Source of the DNA: Roseomonas xinghualingensis
Lineage (GTDB): Bacteria > Pseudomonadota > Alphaproteobacteria > Acetobacterales > Acetobacteraceae
Assembly: GCF_025791835.1 (NCBI RefSeq)
Contig: NZ_JAOXLP010000005.1
Span: 160,291 to 224,290 of the forward strand
Direction of reading: 5' to 3'
Length of the DNA stretch: 64,000 nucleotides
The translations under genes and the position numbers were made by a program. A model generated the notes under the pieces. It was not told the origin of the DNA. It saw nothing but the letters and a program-made list of their open reading frames with translations, and searched no databases. Shown here piece by piece: positions 37,480 through 47,234 of this stretch. Numbering within the stretch: position 1 is the first letter of the stretch; each line of letters starts with the position of its first letter.

Positions 37480-38610
37480 TCAACGTGCCAGGCCGCGCGG
37501 ATTGAAGCGGAAGGTGGAGGCGTTGATCGCCGCCAGCTTGTCGCGCGGAAAAGGAAGTGGCGAGCATTTCGGGTCCATCAGCGCCCGGCGGGCCGCTTCG
37601 AACACGGCACGGGCGCGTGGCTCCGTCGGGATGCTGCCGGCGGGGCGCACCACACGCACAACGCCCTGGGCGTCGGCTTCCACGCGCAGTTCCACCACGA
37701 TGCTCTCCAGCCCGGGCGCACCCGCATCCACGGACCAGCACTCGCTGATCTTGTCCGCCACGCCCCGGATCTCGCCCGAGGTCAGCGCCGCCGTGCCCGT
37801 TGGCGCGCCGCCGCCGCGCGTGGGGGCCCCGGCGGCTGGATTCACACGCGACTGCGGCGGCTGGTTCTGCGCCTGCTGCGCCCGCAGGCGATCCAGCGTG
37901 TTCTGGACGGAATTGCTCCGCTCCGCGGGGCGCTCCACCGGCGGGGTCTGGCCCGTGCCCGGCTTGTTGTTGCTCTCGCGCGCAGGCGGCACCGGCGGCT
38001 GGTTCTGCACCGGGTTCGGCTTGGGCGGCGCCGGCGGCGTGGGCGCGGCGGCGGCCTGCTGCTGCCGGGGCGGCGCGGGCGGGGTCGGGGTAGGCGGCGT
38101 GGGCGTGGCCTGCCGGATCGCATCCGGCGCCGGAGGCGCGGGAGGGGGCGGCAGGGGTAGCGGCGGGCTGGGCGGCGCCGGCTGGGCCTGGGCCTGCTGC
38201 TGCGGCGGCGTGGGGGTTGGCGGCGTCGGTGCCGGCGGAGCCGGGACCGGTGGCGTGGGTGCCGGGGGCGACGGCATGGGCGCCGCCGCCGGATTTGGCG
38301 GCGGGGGTGGCGGCAGCGGCGTCGGCGGCTCGTTGCGCGGCGGCTCGGGCGGCGGGGGCGTCGGGCTCGGCTCGGGCGGTGCGTCAGGCGCCGGGGGCGC
38401 GGGCAACGGCAGGGGCTCCGGTGCCTGGGCGAGCTGGGGCGCCTCCGGCGTCACCACCTCCACCGGCACCGCTATCTCCAGCGGCTCCTGAAAATCGCGG
38501 CCCGGCAATTGGATGAGCAGCATCGCCCCCACCAGCGCATGCGCCGCCAGAGAGGCGATCAGCCATGGCCGGAGCCTATCCTCCACCGTACCCGTCGTGC
38601 CGTCCGCCAT
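37480..38610 (-). CDS. tolA: TolA, proline-rich energy-transducing protein
   Basis: TolA links the TolQR motor to TolB/Pal across the periplasm. It has 376 residues. A single membrane helix at about residues 14-36 ([20 protein letters not shown]) is followed by some 200 residues of Pro/Ala/Gln (repeated TPPTPTPP and PPAPTPP) and a C-terminal TonB/TolA domain ([40 protein letters not shown]). Enteric TolA has a long Ala/Lys/Glu helix in place of this Pro-rich spacer. Identity rests on position between tolR and tolB and on the terminal domain. Confidence 0.9.
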   Translation of the reverse strand: MADGTTGTVEDRLRPWLIASLAAHALVGAMLLIQLPGRDFQEPLEIAVPVEVVTPEAPQLAQAPEPLPLPAPPAPDAPPEPSPTPPPPEPPRNEPPTPLPPPPPPNPAAAPMPSPPAPTPPVPAPPAPTPPTPTPPQQQAQAQPAPPSPPLPLPPPPAPPAPDAIRQATPTPPTPTPPAPPRQQQAAAAPTPPAPPKPNPVQNQPPVPPARESNNKPGTGQTPPVERPAERSNSVQNTLDRLRAQQAQNQPPQSRVNPAAGAPTRGGGAPTGTAALTSGEIRGVADKISECWSVDAGAPGLESIVVELRVEADAQGVVRVVRPAGSIPTEPRARAVFEAARRALMDPKCSPLPFPRDKLAAINASTFRFNPRGLAR

Positions 38611-38615
38611 GGGTG

Positions 38616-39134
38616 CTACCGCTGCGAGGTGCTCGCCGGGCGTGCCGGCTGGGCCTGGGGCCGGGCGGCGGGCGCACCGGCGCGGGCGGGCTGGCCCGAT
38701 GGCTGCTCTGCCAGCAGGGCCACGCGCGAGAAGCCGGCGGAGGAGACGATGCCCATCACCTCCATGATCCGGCCATAGGCGATGCTGCGGTCACCGCGCA
38801 CGAAGATGCGGCGCTCGGGCTGGCCCTGCGGCTGGTTCTGCATGATGGCCTGGAGCTGCGGCACCAGGGTCTCGGCCTGCACCTCGGTTTCCTGGAGGAA
38901 GATGCGTCCCTCCGGGTTCACCGTGATGGTCAGCGGCTCCTGCTCCTGGTTCAGCGCGGCCGCATTCGTTTTGGGCAGGTCCACGGGGACGCCCACGGTC
39001 ATCAGCGGCGCCGCCACCATGAAGATGATGAGCAGCACGAGCATCACGTCCACCAGCGGGGTGACGTTGATCTCGGCCATGGGCCGGCGGCGGCGCGCGC
39101 CGCCCCGCCCACCGGTGTTCAGGGACGCCCCCAT
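38616..39134 (-). CDS. tolR: biopolymer transport protein TolR
   Basis: TolR, of the ExbD/TolR family, is an inner-membrane proton-channel component with one helix. It has 172 residues. The key segment AEINVTPLVDVMLVLLIIFM holds the functional aspartate of the membrane helix, then VAAPLMTVGVPVDLPKT and the periplasmic domain. The C-terminal tail is Pro/Ala-rich. I chose ATG 39134 (MGASLNTGGRGG), four bases from the tolQ stop. It is followed by tolA after five bases. Confidence 0.96.
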   Translation of the reverse strand: MGASLNTGGRGGARRRRPMAEINVTPLVDVMLVLLIIFMVAAPLMTVGVPVDLPKTNAAALNQEQEPLTITVNPEGRIFLQETEVQAETLVPQLQAIMQNQPQGQPERRIFVRGDRSIAYGRIMEVMGIVSSAGFSRVALLAEQPSGQPARAGAPAARPQAQPARPASTSQR

Positions 39135-39138
39135 GAGT

Positions 39139-39885
<747 letters not shown>

Positions 39886-40074
39886 AGGCGGCCTCCTCCG
39901 ATCACTGCGCCCCGTCCGGGGCGATCCCCCGCGCCCGGACCGGGCGCATCGTCAAACAGCCCTTGCGGGCGAACCCAAACGGTACCCACCGGCACCCCAA
40001 TTCGCGGCGGACCCTGCCCTGTATCGCGGACGGCATTGCGGCAGCCCTTGCCACCACCCTGCCATGAAGCCCCG

Positions 40075-40512
40075 CTAGCCTTCCGCCCCCATGGCCGGCG
40101 AAGGCCGCAGGGCCGAGCGCCAGGGCTCCGGGAGCGGCACCGGCCGCAGACTTTCCTGCGAGACGCAGACCAGCCCCACCTTCAGCCGCGCCAGCACGGC
40201 ATCCTTTCCGCTGGCATCCGCCGCCAGCACGTCCTGCCCGACCTCCAGCGAAGCAGCCCCCGCCTTCAGCACGCGGGTCTCCACGACCAGTGCGTCATCC
40301 AGCCGGGCGGGGCGCAGATACGCCACTTCGATGCGGCGCACCACAAGCAACGAACCGTGACGTTCCATCAAAAGATGATGCGGCAAGCCGATGTCACGCA
40401 AGGATTCCGTCCGCGCCCGCTCTGCCCAGCGGAGATAATTGGCGTGATAGGCCACGCCTCCCGCATCGGTATCCTCGAAATAGACGCGAAGCGGGTAGCG
40501 GTGGGCGGCCAT
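40075..40512 (-). CDS. ybgC: Tol-Pal-associated acyl-CoA thioesterase YbgC
   Basis: YbgC is a hotdog-fold acyl-CoA thioesterase of the 4HBT family genetically linked to tol-pal. It has 145 residues. The active-site segment is VYFEDTDAGGVAYHANYLRW, with the catalytic Asp in FEDTDAGG, and ERARTESLRDIG follows. The start ATG at 40512 (MAAHRYPL) gives the usual length. It lies upstream of tolQ in the expected order. Confidence 0.95.
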   Translation of the reverse strand: MAAHRYPLRVYFEDTDAGGVAYHANYLRWAERARTESLRDIGLPHHLLMERHGSLLVVRRIEVAYLRPARLDDALVVETRVLKAGAASLEVGQDVLAADASGKDAVLARLKVGLVCVSQESLRPVPLPEPWRSALRPSPAMGAEG

Positions 40513-40859
40513 CAGACAGCGCCTAGCGCCGATCCGGCATCGCACCAAGGGGTGAGGCCTCCATCTGACGCAGTCCTGACCGCCGCCTGAGGGATATGCC
40601 AGCGCCTGTCATGCCGCCCGGACCATCACAGAGCGACAGCCCTGAGAGGCTCTTTTATACGAATCATCATTAGTGACATTTAAGAGGCAGGCGGGGCTGG
40701 AGTGGTCACCTGCCGGCCCATCATGCTGGTGACCCGCCAGGGCCAGCTCCGTAAGGAGCGGCCTGGAACGCCTGGAAGGGCAAATCGTGCCGCGGCGAGC
40801 ATCCGGCCAGATATTGCGAGACATTCGCAATATCTGGCCGGGCCCGTGTCAGCAAGCGT
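40513..40859. other. intergenic region between ruvB and ybgC
   Basis: This 347-base stretch carries no convincing gene. Short frames occur on both strands but lack ribosome sites and family similarity. It is locally AT-rich near 40650-40685 (TTTTATACGAATCATCATTA), the best place for a ybgC-tol promoter. The only strong structure is the hairpin at 40803-40841. Confidence 0.5.
40803..40841 (-). terminator. long perfect hairpin downstream of ruvB
   Basis: Perfect 17-base arms (40803-40819 and 40825-40841) enclose the five-base loop GACAT. The hairpin lies 18 bases beyond the ruvB stop. It has no U-run, so it may be a Rho-assisted terminator, an mRNA-stabilising end or a REP-like element. The arm contains the AT-rich core AGATATTGCGA, unusual in this GC-rich region. 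Confidence 0.6.
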
Positions 40860-41900
40860 TTACAGGCCGGGGTCGTCCAGCAGGTCTCCCTGCGACGCCA
40901 AGGCGTTCCGGGGCGGGGTCATGCCCAGATGCTTCCAGCCGGGCAGACCCAGCACGCGCCCGCGCTGGGTGCGCAGGATTAATCCTTCCTGGATGAGGAA
41001 CGGCTCGATCACCTCTTCCAGCGTGTCCCGGCTCTCGGCCAGGGCGGCAGCCAGGGTTTCCACACCCACCGGACCACCCCCATGGTGATCTGCCAACCGG
41101 CGCAGGTAGCGCCGGTCCATCGCATCCAGCCCCAGCCGGTCCACCTCCAGCCGCTCCAGCGCCGCATCGGCCAGCGCGCGGTCGGCGTCCCGCCCCGCCA
41201 CCGCCGCGAAATCCCGCACCCGCCGCAGCAGGCGGCCCGCGATGCGGGGTGTGCCGCGACTGCGCGTGGCGATCTCCCGCGCCCCATCGGAGGTCAGCAC
41301 GAAACCCAGCTTCTGCGCTCCGCGCGCGACGATCCGCTCCAGTTCCTCCGGCGTGTAGAATTGAAGGCGGAGCGGAATGCCGAACCGGTCCCGCAGCGGC
41401 GTCGCCAGCAGGCCAGCGCGCGTCGTCGCGCCCACCAGGGTGAAGGGCGGCAGGTCGATCCGCACGGTACGCGCCGCCGGCCCCTCCCCGATGATGAGAT
41501 CGAGCTGGAAGTCCTCCATCGCCGGATAGAGCGTTTCCTCGATGGCCGGCTGCAGCCGGTGGATCTCGTCCACGAACAGCACGTCCCGCGGCTGCAGGTT
41601 GGTCAGGATCGCCGCCAGGTCGCCCGCACGTTGCAGCACGGGGCCAGAGGTGGCGCGGAACCCCACCCCGAGTTCCCGTGCCACGATCTGTGCCAGCGTC
41701 GTCTTGCCCAGGCCCGGCGGACCGAAGAGCAGCACATGGTCCAGCGCATCCCCGCGCCCCCGCGCCGCCTGGACGAAGACGGACAGGTTCTCCCGCAACG
41801 CGGGCTGGCCGGTGAAGTCGGCCAGGGTCTGCGGGCGCAGCGAGGCCTCGGCGGCGTCCTCGTCCTGCCGGTGCCCGGCGGTGATGCGATCATTCTCCAT
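40860..41900 (-). CDS. ruvB: Holliday junction branch migration helicase RuvB
   Basis: RuvB is the AAA+ hexameric motor for Holliday junction branch migration, with RuvA and RuvC. It has 346 residues: [20 protein letters not shown], Walker [21 protein letters not shown], Walker [12 protein letters not shown], sensor [19 protein letters not shown] and the winged-helix end [20 protein letters not shown]. The ATG at 41900 has no strong ribosome site, but the upstream frame lacks RuvB similarity. An unrelated SMP-30 gene separates it from ruvA. Confidence 0.96.
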   Translation of the reverse strand: MENDRITAGHRQDEDAAEASLRPQTLADFTGQPALRENLSVFVQAARGRGDALDHVLLFGPPGLGKTTLAQIVARELGVGFRATSGPVLQRAGDLAAILTNLQPRDVLFVDEIHRLQPAIEETLYPAMEDFQLDLIIGEGPAARTVRIDLPPFTLVGATTRAGLLATPLRDRFGIPLRLQFYTPEELERIVARGAQKLGFVLTSDGAREIATRSRGTPRIAGRLLRRVRDFAAVAGRDADRALADAALERLEVDRLGLDAMDRRYLRRLADHHGGGPVGVETLAAALAESRDTLEEVIEPFLIQEGLILRTQRGRVLGLPGWKHLGMTPPRNALASQGDLLDDPGL

Positions 41901-41958
41901 CAGGGGAACATAGCGTGACCGCTGCCCCCTGTCGCCGTCTTCGCCGGGCGTGGCAGTC

Positions 41959-42963
41959 CTAGCGCCCGGCCACGCCCTGGGTGTTGACGTAGAGCGCGTA
42001 GATCGAACGCGCGGAAGCCATGAAGAGCCGGTTGCGGTTGGCGCCACCGAAGGCGACGTTGGCACAGCGCTCGGGCAGCCGCACATGGCCGATATGCTTG
42101 CCGTCCGGCGCGATCACGGCGACGCCGTCCAGCGCCTCGCTCATGCCCCAGCCGCACCAGATATTGCCACCCACATCCACCTTCATCCCATCCGCCGTGC
42201 CTGCGCCGCAGTCGAAATGCACCCGGCGGTTGGAGACGTTCCGTCCATCGGCCGAAACCTCATAGGCCTGGATCAGCCGGTTCGGCGTGGCCCGCGCCTC
42301 GACCACGTAGAGGATGCGCTCGTCCGGCGAGAAGGCGAGGCCGTTCGGCCCCTTGAGATCCGCCGCGACCAGCGTTGCCTGCCGGGTTTCGGGGTCCAGG
42401 CGATAGACGCTGCCCGGCAGCTGCGGCGCCGGCATGCCTTCGAGGAGGTTCGGCCCGAAGGCCGGATCGGTGAACCAAATCGATCCGTCCGAGCGGCACA
42501 CGATATCGTTCGGGGAGTTCAGCGGCTTCCCTTCGAACTGGTCGATCAGCACGGTGATGCTGCCGTCATGCTCGGTGCGGGTGACGCGGTGCGTCGCGTG
42601 CTCGCAGGTGAGAAGGCGCCCCTGCCGGTCGCGCGCCAGCCCGTTGGAATGGTTCGCCGGCTTGCGGAAGACGCTGAGCCGCCGGGTCTCCTCGTCCCAT
42701 TTCATGATGCGGTCGTTCTGGATGTCGCTGAAGAGCAGCATCCGCGTGTCGCCGAACCAGACAGGCCCCTCCGACCAGTTCAGCCCGGTCGCGAGCCGCT
42801 CCACACCGGCAATTCCAATGCGGTACTTCTCGAAGCGCGGGTCGAGCACCCGAAGGGCCGGGTCGGGAAAGCGGCTGGTGGGCCGCCAGTCATCCGCCCG
42901 TGCGGCGCCGGCCGCCAGAAGGCCCGCGCCGATGGCGCCGAGCGCCCCTCGCCGTGTCGTCAT
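41959..42963 (-). CDS. SMP-30/gluconolactonase family protein, exported
   Basis: This 334-residue six-bladed propeller of the SMP-30/gluconolactonase/LRE family is a probable sugar-lactone hydrolase. The N-terminus [20 protein letters not shown] is a Tat-like signal (TRRGALG), cleaved near ARA. Metal-site segments are [14 protein letters not shown] (Glu), [20 protein letters not shown] (Asn) and [20 protein letters not shown] (Asn/Asp). It lies inside the ruv operon between ruvA and ruvB on the same strand. Nothing connects it functionally to recombination, so it appears inserted. Confidence 0.88.
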   Translation of the reverse strand: MTTRRGALGAIGAGLLAAGAARADDWRPTSRFPDPALRVLDPRFEKYRIGIAGVERLATGLNWSEGPVWFGDTRMLLFSDIQNDRIMKWDEETRRLSVFRKPANHSNGLARDRQGRLLTCEHATHRVTRTEHDGSITVLIDQFEGKPLNSPNDIVCRSDGSIWFTDPAFGPNLLEGMPAPQLPGSVYRLDPETRQATLVAADLKGPNGLAFSPDERILYVVEARATPNRLIQAYEVSADGRNVSNRRVHFDCGAGTADGMKVDVGGNIWCGWGMSEALDGVAVIAPDGKHIGHVRLPERCANVAFGGANRNRLFMASARSIYALYVNTQGVAGR

Positions 42964-43104
42964 GTCGAACGTCCCTTCCCTCTTCCGGCCTCTCGGGGCC
43001 GTTGGGCGAGCCTCTGCCGCCGGGGCTGGAGAGCGCAAGGGGTGCCTGCGGCGGCGTTCCGGCGCCTGCACCGACACGAGCCGGCGCGGGGCCGGTATGG
43101 CCAC

Positions 43105-43713
43105 CTAGCGGGGCGCCATTTCCTTGAGACTTTCACGGATCAGCGTGTTGAGGTCTGCACCCTCACCCAGACGGTCCAGGACCCGCGTGACCACTGAGGC
43201 GGCCTCCGGCCGCCGCCAGCCGAGATTCAGCAGGGCGGAAACGGCATCCGCCGCCGCGCCCCGTTCCGGCACCGGTGCGGCGGGCACGGTGAAGCCGGCA
43301 TCGCCGGTCGGCATTCCCCCCACCTTTTCCCGCAGCTCAGAGAGGAGCCGCACCGCCAGCTTCGGGCCTACACCGGGCGCCCGGGTCAGGCTCCCGCGAT
43401 CCCCGGCCATGATCGCCGCTGCCAGGTCGCGCGGCGACAGCGCGGAGAGCAGCCCCAGCGCCACCTTCGGACCGACGCCCTGGATTCCCGTGAGAAGCCG
43501 GAACCAGTCCCGCTCCGCAGCATCCGCGAAACCGTAGAGAGTGATGGCGTCCTCGCGCACCACCGTCTCGATCCATAGCGTGCCCTTGGCATCCGCCGGC
43601 AGTGCCGCGACAGCGCGGGATGATGCGGCGATGAGATAACCCACCCCGTTCACGTCGAGGATGCAGCCACCTTCATGCACGGAATCCAGCCGGCCTGTCA
43701 GCTTGCCGATCAT
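43105..43713 (-). CDS. ruvA: Holliday junction protein RuvA
   Basis: RuvA is the tetrameric junction-binding subunit. It has 202 residues starting [20 protein letters not shown]. The two helix-hairpin-helix motifs are visible as LLTGIQGVGPKVALGLLSAL and LTRAPGVGPKLAVRLLSELR. The C-terminal domain III that contacts RuvB follows a Pro/Ala linker (AVSALLNLGWRRPEAASVVT). Its start overlaps the ruvC stop by four bases. Confidence 0.97.
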   Translation of the reverse strand: MIGKLTGRLDSVHEGGCILDVNGVGYLIAASSRAVAALPADAKGTLWIETVVREDAITLYGFADAAERDWFRLLTGIQGVGPKVALGLLSALSPRDLAAAIMAGDRGSLTRAPGVGPKLAVRLLSELREKVGGMPTGDAGFTVPAAPVPERGAAADAVSALLNLGWRRPEAASVVTRVLDRLGEGADLNTLIRESLKEMAPR

Positions 43714-44225
43714 ACCGTCACATATCCCTGCGCGAAGGCATTGCGCGTCGCGCGGTGATTGGCGTGGCAGATGGCGACAGCAAGCGCATCCGCCGCATCC
43801 GCCCGCTTGATCACAGCGCCGGGCAGAAGCCGCCGCACCATGTCCTGGACCTGCACCTTGTCCGCATGGCCGGTGCCCACCACGGCGCGCTTCACTTCCA
43901 TCGCCTGGTACTCGGCGACGGGCAGGCCCAGCAATGCAGGCGCCAGCAGCACGACGCCGCGCGCTTGGCCGAGCTTCAGCGCGGCGCCCGGGTTCTTGTT
44001 GACATAGGTGTGCTCCACCGCCGCCTCATCCGGCCGCATCGCTTCCAGCAGTTCCGTCAGCGCGCGATGGATCTGGCAGAGCCGCTCCGCCAGCGGCAGG
44101 TCGGCCTTGGTGCTCACCACCCCGTCGCCCAGATGCCGCAGCCGCGACCCGGTGCTTTCCACCAGCCCCCAGCCCGTGTGCTGAAGGCCAGGATCGAGCC
44201 CGAGGATGCGTACGGACTGGCTCAA
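43710..44225 (-). CDS. ruvC: Holliday junction resolvase RuvC
   Basis: RuvC is the crossover-junction endonuclease. It has 171 residues. Catalytic acidic residues are in [16 protein letters not shown] (Asp), [16 protein letters not shown] (Glu) and [18 protein letters not shown] (two Asp). The start is TTG at 44225, overlapping the yebC stop (TTGA); no ATG or GTG occurs in frame close to the conserved N-terminus. Initiation is probably by translational coupling with yebC. ruvA follows. Confidence 0.95.
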   Translation of the reverse strand: MSQSVRILGLDPGLQHTGWGLVESTGSRLRHLGDGVVSTKADLPLAERLCQIHRALTELLEAMRPDEAAVEHTYVNKNPGAALKLGQARGVVLLAPALLGLPVAEYQAMEVKRAVVGTGHADKVQVQDMVRRLLPGAVIKRADAADALAVAICHANHRATRNAFAQGYVTV

Positions 44226-44971
44226 GCGGTCAGCCGATCGAGCACATCGTCCGGCACATCGAAATTCGCATAGACATTCTGCACGTCGTCGTGGTCGTCC
44301 AACGCGTCGACCAGCTTCAGAATGCCGCGCGCGGCTTCCTCGTCCAGCGGCACGGTGGCATTGGGGCGCCATTCCAGCTTCGCGCTCTCGGCCGGACCGA
44401 GCTTCGCCTCCAGGGCGTCGCGGACGGCGAAGAGGTCCTCGATGGCGGTGCGGATGGCGTGGCCGTCCTCGTCGCTCTCCACATCCTGCGCGCCAGCCTC
44501 GATCGCGGCTTCCAGCACCGTTTCCGCATCCCCGGCGGAAGGCGGGTAGCGCACCACGCCCTCGCGCTCGAACTGGAAGGCCACGGAATTGGACTCGCCC
44601 AGCGCGCCGCCATTCTTCGAGAAGATGGAGCGCAGGTCGGAAGCAGTGCGGTTGCGGTTGTCCGTCAGCGCCTCGACGATGATGGCGACACCGTTCGAGC
44701 CGTAGCCCTCGTAGCGCACCTCGTCATAGTTGTCGGTGTCGGTGCCCTGGGCGACGCGCTTGATGGCGCGCTCCACCGTATCACGCGGCATGTTGGCCAT
44801 CAGCGCGGCTTTCACCGCCGCGCGCAGGCGCGGGTTGTGGGCGGCGTCCGGCAGGCCGGACTTGGCCGCAACGGTCACCTCGCGGATCAGCTTGCCCCAG
44901 GCCTGGGAGCGCTTGGCGCTCTGCTGGGCCTTGCGGTGGGCGACGTTCTTGGCATGCGAATGGCCGGCCAT
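44222..44971 (-). CDS. yebC: YebC/PmpR-family regulator
   Basis: YebC/TACO1-family proteins act in transcriptional regulation or, as shown more recently, in relieving ribosome stalling. It has 249 residues. The N-terminus is [20 protein letters not shown], where the usual HSKW has become HSHAKN. The body has [40 protein letters not shown] and [20 protein letters not shown]. The gene is upstream of ruvC, the usual position. The ATG at 44971 is chosen; upstream codons are low-complexity. Confidence 0.95.
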   Translation of the reverse strand: MAGHSHAKNVAHRKAQQSAKRSQAWGKLIREVTVAAKSGLPDAAHNPRLRAAVKAALMANMPRDTVERAIKRVAQGTDTDNYDEVRYEGYGSNGVAIIVEALTDNRNRTASDLRSIFSKNGGALGESNSVAFQFEREGVVRYPPSAGDAETVLEAAIEAGAQDVESDEDGHAIRTAIEDLFAVRDALEAKLGPAESAKLEWRPNATVPLDEEAARGILKLVDALDDHDDVQNVYANFDVPDDVLDRLTA

Positions 44972-45251
44972 TACGGCGTTCCTGTTCCTTGCTCGGGCGG
45001 CGGCGCGCCCCGCCCGCCCGGGCCCGGGCATGGGGGACGCCGGCCCGCCGGGACCAGGCCCCTCCCCCTGCAAGAGGATCGGGACGGCCCGCGCGGCGGG
45101 GCTGGGGACGACGATCATAATGGGCGGCACCGGGTGGCGCCACCCGGCGGATGTGGCCGGAACCTCGCCGCCCTATCGCAGGCAGCAACATCGCCCTTCC
45201 CTCCCCTGCCCCTGCGCCCCACCATGGGCGTCCTGATGCCGGAGGCCGCCC

Positions 45252-45881
45252 ATGGACGCCAACCCCACCGCCCGTTCCTTCGACGTCACCACGCCTGAGG
45301 CCCTGGCGGCCCTCTACCCGGTCCCCTCCGCCATCGTGCTGAGCAAGGCGACCGACCGCATCGAGGGCCGCAGCGCCGCCTTCATCGCCCGGTCCCCTTT
45401 CTGCGTGCTGTCCACCATCGGCGCGCGCGGCCCCCATGCCACGCCGCGCGGCGATGCCCCCGGCTTCGTCACCCTGCTGGACGAGAAGACCCTCGTCCTG
45501 CCCGACCGCCGCGGCAACAACCGGCTCGACGCGCTGCGTGACGTGCTGGACGATCCGCGCGTGGCCCTCCTCTTCCTCGTGCCCGGCATGGGCGAGACAC
45601 TGCGCGTCCATGGCACCGCCCGCATCACCACCGATCCTGAATTGCGCGAGCGCCTGGCGATGGGCCGCGCCAAGCCCGCGAGCGTGCTGGTGATCTCCGT
45701 CACCGAGGTCTACATGCAATGTCCGCGCGCCCTGCTGCGGGCCGAACTCTGGTCCGACCGCACCAGGCCGGAGGGCGTGCCCACGGGTGGCGAGCTGATC
45801 GCCGAGCACACCAAGGGCCGCATGCCGGCCGAAGACTATGACAACGTCACGGCGCCGAACTGCGCCGCCAACCTCTACTGA
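45252..45881 (+). CDS. FMN-dependent pyridoxamine-phosphate-oxidase-like protein
   Basis: This 209-residue split-barrel flavoprotein is close to the MSMEG_1061 family. Segments are FIARSPFCVLSTIGARGPHA, GDAPGFVTLLDEKTLVLPDR, GNNRLDALRDVLDDPRVALL and the C-terminal SVTEVYMQCPRALLRAELW. The family uses FMN or F420 to reduce small molecules; the substrate is unknown. arfB follows 21 bases downstream, so both may share a transcript. Confidence 0.85.
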   Translation: MDANPTARSFDVTTPEALAALYPVPSAIVLSKATDRIEGRSAAFIARSPFCVLSTIGARGPHATPRGDAPGFVTLLDEKTLVLPDRRGNNRLDALRDVLDDPRVALLFLVPGMGETLRVHGTARITTDPELRERLAMGRAKPASVLVISVTEVYMQCPRALLRAELWSDRTRPEGVPTGGELIAEHTKGRMPAEDYDNVTAPNCAANLY

Positions 45882-45902
45882 GGCACCGCCGTTTCATCCC
45901 CG

Positions 45903-46328
45903 ATGCCATTCGCCGTGACACCACGCATCACCCTCGGGGATGACGAGATCAGCTTCAGCTTCCTGCGCTCCTCGGGCGCGGGCGGGCAGAATGTGCAGAA
46001 GGTCGAAAGCGCGGTTCAGCTGCGCTTCCCTGCCGCAACCTCGCCCAGCCTGCCGGAGCGGGTGCGTGAACGCCTGCTCCACCTGGCCGGGCGCCGCCTG
46101 ACGAACGGCGGCGAGATCGTCATCACCGCCCAGCGTCATCGGACGCAGCTCCGCAACCGCGAGGATGCGCTGGAGCGGCTGTTCGAGATGATCCGGGAGG
46201 CGGCGACGCCCCCGCCCCCGCCCCGCCGCCCGACCAAGCCGACCAAAGGCAGCAAGGAACGGCGCCTCACCGCCAAGGGCGTACGCTCCGGCATCAAGCA
46301 GGGCCGGGCGAGAATCCGGGAGGAATAG
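45903..46328 (+). CDS. arfB: alternative ribosome-rescue factor ArfB
   Basis: ArfB (YaeJ) is a codon-independent peptidyl-tRNA hydrolase that releases stalled ribosomes. It has 141 residues. The catalytic GGQ is in FLRSSGAGGQNVQKVESAVQ, and the basic C-terminal tail that enters the mRNA channel reads KPTKGSKERRLTAKGVRSGI. It lies 21 bases after the flavoprotein gene and is convergent with a TetR gene. Confidence 0.93.
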   Translation: MPFAVTPRITLGDDEISFSFLRSSGAGGQNVQKVESAVQLRFPAATSPSLPERVRERLLHLAGRRLTNGGEIVITAQRHRTQLRNREDALERLFEMIREAATPPPPPRRPTKPTKGSKERRLTAKGVRSGIKQGRARIREE

Positions 46329-46337
46329 GGTTCCGCA

Positions 46338-47000
46338 TCAGGAGGCCTGCACAAGGTCTGCACCCCGCCGGCGCTGCAGCCTTGGCACCTCCTTCCCCGA
46401 GAAAAGCAGCTTCACGAAGCTCCGATAGGCCAGGATCTGCCGCTCCAGCCGCCTGGGGTCATGCAGCACCTTCGACATGATGATCCCGCCATCCACCACA
46501 CAGGACAGCATCTCCGCCAGATCGGCGAGATCGACCGGCTCGCGCGGCGGGTGGGTGGCGGCGATCACCTGCAGGATGCCGAGGAAGCGCGCGTTCCAGG
46601 CCTCTACCGAGCGTGCCGTCAGCGCCCGCACCTCCCGGTCGAAAAGCCGCTCCTGATAGCAGATGCTGGCGATCAGGCAGCCGGGATGGGCGCCCGGCAG
46701 GTCCGACATCATCTCCGCCAGCAGCTTCAGCGCGATGAGGAAAGCCTGGAGCGGGTCGTCCGACAACTCGCGACCACGCGCGAAGATGTCGTCGAACAAG
46801 CGGTCATTGGTGGCGACGTAGCGGCGCAGCATCTCATGCGCCAACTCGTTCTTGTCCCGGAAGTGGTAGAAGAAGCCACTCTTGGTGATACCTGCCTCGG
46901 CGATCACCTCCTCGATCGAGGTGGCGCCGAAGCCCTTGGCCAGCACGCCAGCCTCGGCGATGGCGAGGATTCTGCCACGGGTCGCGGCGCCCTTGCTCAT
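46338..47000 (-). CDS. TetR/AcrR-family transcriptional regulator
   Basis: This 220-residue regulator has a TetR helix-turn-helix at residues 5-50 (RGRILAIAEAGVLAKGFGAT, then IAEAGITKSGFFYHFRDKNE) and a ligand domain typical of the TetR_C-type seen in nemR/acrR relatives. CLIASICYQERLFDREVRAL contains a cysteine that could sense electrophiles, but that is a guess. A GGAGGG site precedes the ATG at 47000. It is divergent from the homocysteine methyltransferase remnant; 47001-47234 must contain its operator. Confidence 0.9.
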   Translation of the reverse strand: MSKGAATRGRILAIAEAGVLAKGFGATSIEEVIAEAGITKSGFFYHFRDKNELAHEMLRRYVATNDRLFDDIFARGRELSDDPLQAFLIALKLLAEMMSDLPGAHPGCLIASICYQERLFDREVRALTARSVEAWNARFLGILQVIAATHPPREPVDLADLAEMLSCVVDGGIIMSKVLHDPRRLERQILAYRSFVKLLFSGKEVPRLQRRRGADLVQAS

Positions 47001-47234
47001 GGCTGCCCTCCGGACACTGTACCATTGGTGCGGTTTTGTGCTGCAGACTGATAGCACCGGGCTGCCCGGTGCTTCCACAAATCAAAGCAAAACCATGTTC
47101 AGCCTTTTCTTTCTTCCTTCCAGGCAAACCGCACTACGCGCTTTCTAGCCCGGCGGACGAGGCACGGAAGAAACTCCACAGCCTCCGCCCTGGCGCCCGA
47201 TGCCCCAGGGGGTCCAGCCCGTTCGGAGCTTCCC

